Source: Parafilimonas sp. (GTDB lineage Bacteria > Bacteroidota > Bacteroidia > Chitinophagales > Chitinophagaceae). Taken from it: 14,668 bases of DNA. How positions within the stretch are numbered: position 1 is the stretch's first letter; the number at the start of each line of letters is the position of its first letter. This document shows positions 8,348 through 14,668 of the stretch, one piece after another. The notes beneath the pieces are model-generated. The model made no database searches. It was not told where the DNA came from and saw only the letters and a list, made by a program, of their open reading frames with translations. Made by a program: the position numbers and the translations under genes. The stretch spans positions 1 to 14,668 of the forward strand of contig JAICKT010000064.1 in NCBI GenBank assembly GCA_025927795.1, written 5' to 3'.

Positions 8348-11300
8348 TTAATTGCTTTCATTTCTGGCAACAACATTTAATTCTTTTATTTTTCCTACAC
8401 ATTTTTCTATTAATGCTGCTAACTTTTTATAGCTGATTGGCTTGGCTAAATATTCATCCATACCCGCAGCAATACATTCATCTTTATCACCCTGCATTGC
8501 GTTTGCAGTTATTGCTGCAATTATTGGCTGGTGTCCTTTCCGTTTACGAATAATGCGTGTTACTTCTCTGCCATCAACTTCAGGCATTTGCACATCCATT
8601 AAAATAACATCATAGTCTTTTGCTTCACTCATTTGCAATACTTCTCTTCCGTTCTGCGCTAAATCAGGATGATAGCCAAGTTTATTCAAAATTCTTATTT
8701 CAACATCCTGGTTAGTACTATCATCTTCTGCAAGCAAAATGCTTAAAGGATAATGTGCTATGTTTTCGTGTGTTTCTTTTTGACTTACATGTTTTGATTC
8801 GGATGTTGTTTTATTTGATTGTTTTAATTGATTAAGAATGTGCGTATGCAAAACGTGGTGTCTTACGGGTTTTGTAAGAATGGATGCAAAAAGTCCAGGA
8901 TAATTTTTATGCGATTCATCGCCCAACGAACTTAAAAGTATAATAGGAATGTGCGGATATAATTCACGGATTTTAGTTGACATTTCAATACCATCCATTT
9001 CGGGCATGTGCATGTCTGAAATAATTAAATCAAAATCTGAATTTTCGGACAATATAAAAAGCGCTTCTTTACCCGAGCTTGCTAAATAAGGTATCTGTTG
9101 CCATTGCTCTAACTGGCTTTTGATAATCGTTAAATTAGTAGCATTATCATCAACCACTAAAATTTTTCTTTTGCTTACACCTGTAAAATTATTATGTACA
9201 TACGTGCGCAATGACTGATCACTGGCTGTTGTTTTTATAGTGAATAAAAAAGTTGTGCCTTGTTTGGGTGCACTTTGTACTTCAATATTTCCACCCATCA
9301 TCTTTACCAATTTTTCGCAGATAACAAGCCCTAAACCTGTGCCGCCATATTTACGTGTGGTAGAAGAATCAACCTGCGAAAAAGCTTTGAATAATTTTTC
9401 AATTTTATCTGCAGGGATACCAATGCCAGTATCTTTAACTGCAAAGGATAATTCAACTTCTCCGTTATCAAAAGTTTTAAGAAGTTTTACATTTACAAAT
9501 ATTTCTCCGTGTTGTGTAAACTTAATAGCATTGGCTACAAGGTTCATTAATATTTGCCGCAGGCGCAGGCTATCACCAATAATTTGTGATGGTACTTTTG
9601 CATCAACCTGGTAAACCAAATCCAACCCTGTTTGTGCGGCTTTTGCAGAAAATACATCAAGCACTTCTTCTATACAGGTACGCAGATCGAAATCTGCTTC
9701 TTCAAGTTCCATATTACCCGACTCAATTTTTGAAAAATCGAGAATATCATTAATAGTTTTTAAAAGACTTTCACCACAGTTGCGAATAGTTTCAGTAAAG
9801 CTGCGTTGTTCAGGATCTAACTCAGTAAGTTCAAGCAAATCAGCCATACCTATTACGCCATTCATCGGTGTGCGAATTTCATGGCTCATAGTTGCCAAAA
9901 AAGTACTCTTAGCTTTATTTGCCTGTTCTGCTTCTGCACGTGCTTTTTCAGCATCAAGCCTTGCCATACGTTCTTCTTCTGTAGAATGAACTAATTGTTG
10001 TGTGCGTTCCTGCACCTGTTTTTCCAGTACTTTTTTCTGCCCTTTAATGGTATTAATGCGATACCTGTAAAATGCAATACATCCGCCAATAACCGTTATT
10101 GCTACAAGCAATTTAAACCACCATGTAAGCCAGAATGGCGGCGTAACAATAAGCTCAACGCTTAAAATTTGCGATGACCATTGCCCCTGATTATTTAAAC
10201 CTTTTACTTTAAAAATATATTTACCGGGATCGAGGTTTGTGTATGTAGCAGTACGCCTTGTATCTGCCTCATTCCATTTTTTATCAAATCCTTCAAGTAT
10301 ATAAGCGTAGTGCTTCTTCTGATCACTTGTATAGTTTAATGATGCAAATTCAAATTCAATTTCCGAACTGCTATATGGAATGGTAATAGATTTTGTTTCG
10401 GTGATATTTTTTTTAAGCGGAGACTTATCTTTTTCATTTACTGCAACAGCAACTTTTTTGTTGAATATCTGAAAATCGGTAAGCAACAAAGGCGGTTCAA
10501 AAGGTGTTTGTTTTATAGTTGAAGGATCAAATACATTGAAGCCATTATTTCCTCCAAAATACATTAAGCCCGAATGATCTTTGCAGTAAGCCATTTCTTT
10601 AAATTCGTTTCCCTGCAAGCCATCAACCGCATCAAAATTTTTAAAGGTTTTTGTAGTTGTATTAAACTGAGAAATACCGTGGCTGCTGCTTATCCATAAA
10701 TTATTATTCTTATCTTCTAATATTCCAAAAATGTTATTTGCCGCTAAACCATCCGATGTTGAATAATTAATAAACCTGTTTGTTTTTCTGTCAAGGCACG
10801 ACAAGCCATCCATTGTGCCAATCCAAAGATTTTTATGTTCATCTTCATATATAGCACCAACATTATTACTGGCAATGCTGTTAATGCCATCGCTATGTAA
10901 ATAATGTGTAAACGTTTTTGTTTGCCTGTTAAACAAATTCAATCCGCCACCATCTGTACCAATCCATAAGTTGCCTTCACTATCTTCAAAAATGGAATGA
11001 ATTTTATCACTGTTTATGCCTGCAGAATTATTTATATCATATTTATAATGTGTAAAAGAATTGGTTGAAGGATTGAATAAATTTAAGCCGCCGCCATACG
11101 TTCCAACCCACATATTTTTTTCTTTATCCTGATAAATAACCCATGCATTATTACTGCTTAAACTTGATGGATTAGCAGGATCGCTTTTATAATGACGAAA
11201 ACTATTTTTTTCTTTATTAAATACTGTAACGCCATCGCCCCAAGTGCCAATCCATAAATTTCCATCACTTGCTTCATGTACATTTAAAACATAGTTACCA

Positions 11301-12544
11301 CCAATGCTGTTATCATTTCCATTTTGATGAATAAAATGTGTGAAAGAATTGGTTGAAGGATTAAATAAGTTTAAACCACCGCCATCTGTTCCAACCCAGA
11401 TATTTTGCCTGGTATCTTCATAAATACACAACACAAGATTATCACTTAAACTATTGGGCAGCGAGTTGTGTTTGTAATGTTCAAACTTATTATCAGCATT
11501 TAAAAAATCTATGCCGCCTGTAAAACTACCAACCCACATATTGCCTTTGGTATCTCTGCAAATAGAATAAATAGAATTACTGCCGATGCTGCCATTGTCA
11601 AGCTCATCGTGCATATAATTAGTAAAGATTTTGGTATCAGGATTATAAATACATAAGCCACCGTTTTCCGTTCCAATCCATAAATTATGATAGCTGTCTT
11701 CACCAACAGCATACACTTCATTATTTGGAAGACTATTGGTATTATGCGCATCGTTTTTAAAGTGAATAAATTTGTCTGTGGTTTTATCAAAAAGGTTTAA
11801 GCCGCCGCCATCTGTTCCAATCCATAAACGATGTTTGCTGTCTTCAAAAATTGTATATACATTATTATAACTGAGTGAAGCATCATCTTTATCATCATGC
11901 TGAAAACGCGTGAAAGTTTTATTTGCAGGATTAAATAAATCGAGTCCTCCATTTGTTGTTCCAATCCATAAATTATGCTCACTATCCCGCATAATAATTT
12001 TTATATAATCGTCACTCAAACTATTCGGATTATTTTTATCGTATTTGAATTGCTCAAACTTATTTGTTTGTTTGTTTAACATATTTAAACCCGCACCTTC
12101 TGTGCCTGCCCAAATATTACCTTTATCATCTTCTGCTACCGTATTTATGTAATCACTTGAAATGGTGGCTGCATTTTTTTCATCATGCTTATAAGAAGTA
12201 AACTGATCTTTTTCGATATTGTACCTGCAAAGACCGCCGCCCCAGGTAGCTATCCAAATATTGCCATCATGGCTTTCTGTAATGGCAGAAATAAAATTTC
12301 CGCTTATGCTGTTTTTATTTTGCAGATCATTTTTATATACAGTGAATTTGTAACCATCATACATGTTTAAACCTTCGCGTGTGCCAAACCACATAAAGCC
12401 TCTGCTATCCTGCAAAATGCATAATACATTACTTTGCGAAAGACCTTCATTTGTATTGAAATGATCAAACTCAAGTTGCTTCGTTTGAGGAAATGCAACT
12501 ACCGGCGTGATTAGCAATAAAAAAAAGTAGTAACAAAATTTCAT
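8348..12544 (-). CDS. hybrid sensor histidine kinase with two intact receiver domains (propeller sensor)
   Basis: This 1398-aa membrane sensor kinase is the paralogue of the next gene downstream and looks fully active. Order: signal peptide (MKFCYYFFLLLITPVVAFPQ); 14 Reg_prop repeats such as NLWIGTDGGGLNLFN to about 675; Y_Y_Y near 735-800 (YAYILEGFDKKWN, ATYTNLDPGKY); membrane helix about 806-830; coiled coil; HisKA with His888; HATPase with NLVANAIKF, DTGIGIP, FSQVDSSTTRKYGGTGLGL; receiver 1 near 1125-1240 with Asp1177 (ISDMHMP) and receiver 2 near 1267-1385 with Asp1317. A GTG at 12610 extends the frame by 22 codons but lies inside a strong hairpin and gives no signal peptide at the terminus, so ATG 12544 is preferred. 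No HPt or DNA-binding domain is present, so a phosphorelay partner elsewhere is needed. Ligand unknown; oligosaccharides are typical for this sensor type in Bacteroides. Confidence 0.93.
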   Translation of the reverse strand: MKFCYYFFLLLITPVVAFPQTKQLEFDHFNTNEGLSQSNVLCILQDSRGFMWFGTREGLNMYDGYKFTVYKNDLQNKNSISGNFISAITESHDGNIWIATWGGGLCRYNIEKDQFTSYKHDEKNAATISSDYINTVAEDDKGNIWAGTEGAGLNMLNKQTNKFEQFKYDKNNPNSLSDDYIKIIMRDSEHNLWIGTTNGGLDLFNPANKTFTRFQHDDKDDASLSYNNVYTIFEDSKHRLWIGTDGGGLNLFDKTTDKFIHFKNDAHNTNSLPNNEVYAVGEDSYHNLWIGTENGGLCIYNPDTKIFTNYMHDELDNGSIGSNSIYSICRDTKGNMWVGSFTGGIDFLNADNKFEHYKHNSLPNSLSDNLVLCIYEDTRQNIWVGTDGGGLNLFNPSTNSFTHFIHQNGNDNSIGGNYVLNVHEASDGNLWIGTWGDGVTVFNKEKNSFRHYKSDPANPSSLSSNNAWVIYQDKEKNMWVGTYGGGLNLFNPSTNSFTHYKYDINNSAGINSDKIHSIFEDSEGNLWIGTDGGGLNLFNRQTKTFTHYLHSDGINSIASNNVGAIYEDEHKNLWIGTMDGLSCLDRKTNRFINYSTSDGLAANNIFGILEDKNNNLWISSSHGISQFNTTTKTFKNFDAVDGLQGNEFKEMAYCKDHSGLMYFGGNNGFNVFDPSTIKQTPFEPPLLLTDFQIFNKKVAVAVNEKDKSPLKKNITETKSITIPYSSSEIEFEFASLNYTSDQKKHYAYILEGFDKKWNEADTRRTATYTNLDPGKYIFKVKGLNNQGQWSSQILSVELIVTPPFWLTWWFKLLVAITVIGGCIAFYRYRINTIKGQKKVLEKQVQERTQQLVHSTEEERMARLDAEKARAEAEQANKAKSTFLATMSHEIRTPMNGVIGMADLLELTELDPEQRSFTETIRNCGESLLKTINDILDFSKIESGNMELEEADFDLRTCIEEVLDVFSAKAAQTGLDLVYQVDAKVPSQIIGDSLRLRQILMNLVANAIKFTQHGEIFVNVKLLKTFDNGEVELSFAVKDTGIGIPADKIEKLFKAFSQVDSSTTRKYGGTGLGLVICEKLVKMMGGNIEVQSAPKQGTTFLFTIKTTASDQSLRTYVHNNFTGVSKRKILVVDDNATNLTIIKSQLEQWQQIPYLASSGKEALFILSENSDFDLIISDMHMPEMDGIEMSTKIRELYPHIPIILLSSLGDESHKNYPGLFASILTKPVRHHVLHTHILNQLKQSNKTTSESKHVSQKETHENIAHYPLSILLAEDDSTNQDVEIRILNKLGYHPDLAQNGREVLQMSEAKDYDVILMDVQMPEVDGREVTRIIRKRKGHQPIIAAITANAMQGDKDECIAAGMDEYLAKPISYKKLAALIEKCVGKIKELNVVARNESN

Positions 12545-12582
12545 AAGATTGATTGGATATTGTTGGTCGATAATTATATTTA

Positions 12583-12617
12583 GTGAGAAGTAAGATAACT
12601 TCAATCTCACTTCTCAC
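12583..12617 (-). promoter_or_regulatory. strong RNA hairpin in the spacer between two kinase genes
   Basis: On the minus strand the 14-nt arm GTGAGAAGTGAGAT (12617-12604) pairs with ATCTTACTTCTCAC (12596-12583) around a 7-nt loop TGAAGTT. All 14 pairs form, one of them a G-U. It starts 8 nt after the stop of the 592-aa kinase gene and ends 39 nt before ATG 12544. The sequence after it (TAAATATAATTATCG) is not a clean T run, so an intrinsic terminator is doubtful. It may stabilise or process the transcript, or act as a leaky terminator that sets the kinase ratio. Confidence 0.55.
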
Positions 12618-12624
12618 ATTTCAC

Positions 12625-14403
12625 TTATTTTACCTTAAGTTGCATTGCCCATTTCTCAATCATTTTAGTAAGCTCATCAATTTTAAATGGTTTGCTGATG
12701 TAATCATCCATACCTGCGTTAAGGCATTTTTGCCTGTCGCCCTGTATAGCATTTGCAGTCATTGCAATTATTACTGGTTGTGTATTTAGGCAAAGACGAA
12801 TCATTCGCGTTGCTTCTAATCCATCTTTTACAGGCATTTGAATATCCATGAAAATAAGATCAAACTTGTCTTCGCTTACCATTTCCAATGCTTCTTCGCC
12901 ATTTTGTGCAAGTGTTGCTTTATATCCCAATTTATCTAAAACCTTTAATGCCACATCCTGGTTTGTTTTATTATCTTCTGCAACAAGAATACGCAACGGA
13001 TAATGCTTTGCGAGATCTGCGGTTAGTTTTGGTTTACCGTTTTGCGGTTCTGCAGCTATATCGCTTCTATTTAATTCATGCGAAATATATTTATGTAAAA
13101 GATGTTGCTTAACCGGCTTTGTTATTATTGCCCTGAATAAACCTGAATGATCTTTATAGCGCTCATCGCCAACTGCATTTAAAAGAATCAGAGAAATTTT
13201 TGGATCGATTTTTTTTACAGCTTCTGCCAGTTCAATGCCATTCATGCCCGGCATTTCCATATCTGTAATAATTAAATCCAAGCGGGAGTTTTTATTAATA
13301 ATTTCTAATACTTCTTTAGCAGACGATACAACTACTGGCAATAAATTCCACTGCTCTAATTGCTTCTTAATTATATTCCTGCTGATAAAATTATCATCAA
13401 CCACCAATATATTTTTACGTCTTAAGCTATCATTAAATTTTCCTTGCTGGCGTTGTGGTTGAAGACTTACTCTAAGGCGAATTTTAAATTTAATAACAGT
13501 ACCGGTTTTTGTTCCTTCTTTATTTTCTAATTCTAATGTACCACCCATTAAGCTTACCAGCTTTTTGCAAATAGCAAGTGATAATGCATGGCCATCATCT
13601 CTTGTATTAATATCAGAAATATCTTTCGATAAAATTTCTATTTCATCTGCCGGCAAACCAATACCTGTATCTCTTACTTCAAAACCAACATCGGCCTGGT
13701 TTCCTTCCAAAACTCTTAACATGCGTACAGCAATTAAAATTTCACCTTTTGTAGTAAACCTTAATGCATTTTCAACAAGGTTCATCAATATTTGTCTTAA
13801 GCGCACCTCATCACCTACAATCAGTTCGGGCACATCTTTATCCATTGAATAAACCAGTTCCAATCCTGTTTGCGCAGCCTTATTACCAAAAGATTCCAGC
13901 ACACCTTCTACTGTATTGCGCAAATCAAAATCTTTTTCCTCCAGTTCCATTCCGCTGCTTCCGGCTTCAGCATGCATAACATCTGTAACAAGCATATCGT
14001 TAATAGTTGTCATCAGGCTTTCACTGCTTTGAATAATTACTTCTGCATATTCACGCTGTTCTGTTGTTAGTTCTGTTTCAGAAAGCAAAGAAGCCATACC
14101 AATTACACCATTCATAGGTGTTCTTATTTCATGACTAAGTTTAGCAAGTAATAAGCTTTTTGAGCGATTGCATAATTCTGCTTCCTCTTTTGCCTTGCGT
14201 TCGCTTTCTTTTGAGTAATTAAGCAGTTCAGTACATTCTACTATGCGCTGATGTAAAGTGCCGTTATCATTTAAAATTGTTTTCAATTTTTTTCTAAAGA
14301 GAAAAAAAACGAAGCCGCTTGCAATAAGCGCAACAGCAAGGCTAAACAACCATGTTTGCCAGGTAATAATAAGAATTGATGAAATGTAATTTGGGTTTAT
14401 CAT
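12625..14403 (-). CDS. sensor-less hybrid histidine kinase with degenerate ATP lid and two receiver domains
   Basis: A 592-aa inner-membrane protein resembling the cytoplasmic half of its two downstream neighbours but without a sensor. Order: short N-terminus; membrane helix about 11-36; charged coiled coil about 45-82; HisKA with His91 in SHEIRTPMNGVIGM; HATPase about 195-310; receiver 1 about 330-445 (Asp381, Lys429); receiver 2 about 473-590 (Asp520, MTANA, SKPFK). In the ATPase the N box (Asn212) and G1 box (DTGIGLP, Asp245) remain, but the F box and the GGTGLGL glycine box are replaced by LSKDISDI and GHALSLA (258-277). Autophosphorylation may be weak or lost, though it could still act as phosphatase, phosphate carrier or dimer partner. 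Receiver 1 has Asn409 at the usual Thr/Ser site. The upstream gene ends 11 nt before the ATG, so it sits inside an operon. Pseudokinase status is inferred. Confidence 0.88.
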   Translation of the reverse strand: MINPNYISSILIITWQTWLFSLAVALIASGFVFFLFRKKLKTILNDNGTLHQRIVECTELLNYSKESERKAKEEAELCNRSKSLLLAKLSHEIRTPMNGVIGMASLLSETELTTEQREYAEVIIQSSESLMTTINDMLVTDVMHAEAGSSGMELEEKDFDLRNTVEGVLESFGNKAAQTGLELVYSMDKDVPELIVGDEVRLRQILMNLVENALRFTTKGEILIAVRMLRVLEGNQADVGFEVRDTGIGLPADEIEILSKDISDINTRDDGHALSLAICKKLVSLMGGTLELENKEGTKTGTVIKFKIRLRVSLQPQRQQGKFNDSLRRKNILVVDDNFISRNIIKKQLEQWNLLPVVVSSAKEVLEIINKNSRLDLIITDMEMPGMNGIELAEAVKKIDPKISLILLNAVGDERYKDHSGLFRAIITKPVKQHLLHKYISHELNRSDIAAEPQNGKPKLTADLAKHYPLRILVAEDNKTNQDVALKVLDKLGYKATLAQNGEEALEMVSEDKFDLIFMDIQMPVKDGLEATRMIRLCLNTQPVIIAMTANAIQGDRQKCLNAGMDDYISKPFKIDELTKMIEKWAMQLKVK

Positions 14404-14414
14404 AAAATATTAAT

Positions 14415-14668
14415 TCAGTTTGATAATAAAGATTCATACGTAAGCGAATCACTTACTTCTATTTCTTCGTTTCTGTATGAAACTTTTTGCTGCTCAAATT
14501 CATTGCTCTTTTGATTCTCAATAATTATTACTTCTGAAGAAGCAAGTTTGCTGAGCAATAAAATATCTTTTAGATGCGGGTTCCATGCAAAGAGCAAATC
14601 ATAAATTGGTTTCCATAAAATAACCCAGCTAAAAATATCAAGACAATTTTTAAGACCGTAATAAATAT
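14415..14668 (-). CDS. unrecognised protein, C-terminal 84 residues (start outside window)
   Basis: The minus-strand frame is open from the window edge to TGA at 14415, 84 codons, so this is the tail of a larger gene rather than a short gene starting inside. The visible part begins YYGLKNCLDIFSWVILWKPI and continues YDLLFAWNPHLKDILLLSKL, a stretch rich in Trp, Leu and Ile that may be membrane-associated, then a polar tail (ENQKSNEFEQQKV, RNEEIEVSDS). I do not recognise the family and give no function. It ends 11 nt before the sensor-less hybrid kinase, in the same direction, so the two are probably cotranscribed. An internal TTG at 14597 is unlikely to be the true start, because the frame upstream is open and protein-like. 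Confidence 0.5.
   Translation of the reverse strand, partial: IYYGLKNCLDIFSWVILWKPIYDLLFAWNPHLKDILLLSKLASSEVIIIENQKSNEFEQQKVSYRNEEIEVSDSLTYESLLSN

Noticed and set aside
4150..12544. The two long kinases as classical HTCS regulators with an AraC-type DNA-binding end.
   Set aside because: Both C-termini end in a second receiver domain (MDVQMP, ITANAMQGD, AKPIS); no helix-turn-helix follows.
12545..12610. GTG start at 12610 for the middle kinase.
   Set aside because: It lies within the 14-bp hairpin and would bury the signal peptide behind 22 residues; ATG 12544 starts directly with a good signal peptide.

Overview
The window reads as chromosomal DNA from a member of the Bacteroidota, most likely a Chitinophagaceae- or Sphingobacteriia-like soil or water bacterium. 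The grounds are AT-rich DNA, a C-terminal type IX secretion sorting domain on an exported dehydrogenase, sensor kinases built on Reg_prop propellers plus a Y_Y_Y domain, a -33/-7 promoter of Bacteroidota type (TTTG with a TAnnTTTG-like box), and starts without Shine-Dalgarno sequences. Every well-supported gene lies on the minus strand, so transcription runs from the right end of the window to the left.

Right to left. (1) 14415-14668 is the C-terminal end of an unrecognised protein whose start is beyond the window. (2) 12625-14403, 8348-12544 and 4150-8316 are three consecutive hybrid histidine kinases. The first (592 aa) has one membrane segment and no sensor domain. The other two (about 1390-1400 aa) are paralogues with a signal peptide, 14 propeller repeats (two seven-bladed propellers), Y_Y_Y, a membrane helix, a coiled coil, HisKA, HATPase and two receiver domains. 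None carries a DNA-binding or HPt domain, so the output must lie outside the window. (3) 2565-3980 is an exported PQQ-dependent sugar dehydrogenase-like protein with a type IX sorting tail. (4) 1680-2381 and 954-1610 are the A and B subunits of a 3-oxoacid CoA-transferase. (5) 531-953 has no intact gene but shows broken plus-strand reading frames. (6) 1 to about 531 is the 5' half of an IS982-family insertion sequence cut by the window edge.

The kinase cluster is the part worth attention. The three proteins share a kinase/receiver module but have lost different key residues. The 592-aa protein keeps the phospho-accepting His but has lost the F and G2 boxes of the ATP lid, so it may be a pseudokinase. 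The 4150-8316 kinase has Gly in place of the phospho-accepting Asp of its first receiver. The 592-aa protein has Asn at the conserved Thr/Ser position of its first receiver. The two long kinases also differ by exactly one heptad (21 nt) in the signalling coiled coil. A strong 14-bp hairpin lies in the only sizeable spacer of the cluster. Together these suggest an interacting set of kinases with divided roles; this is inference.
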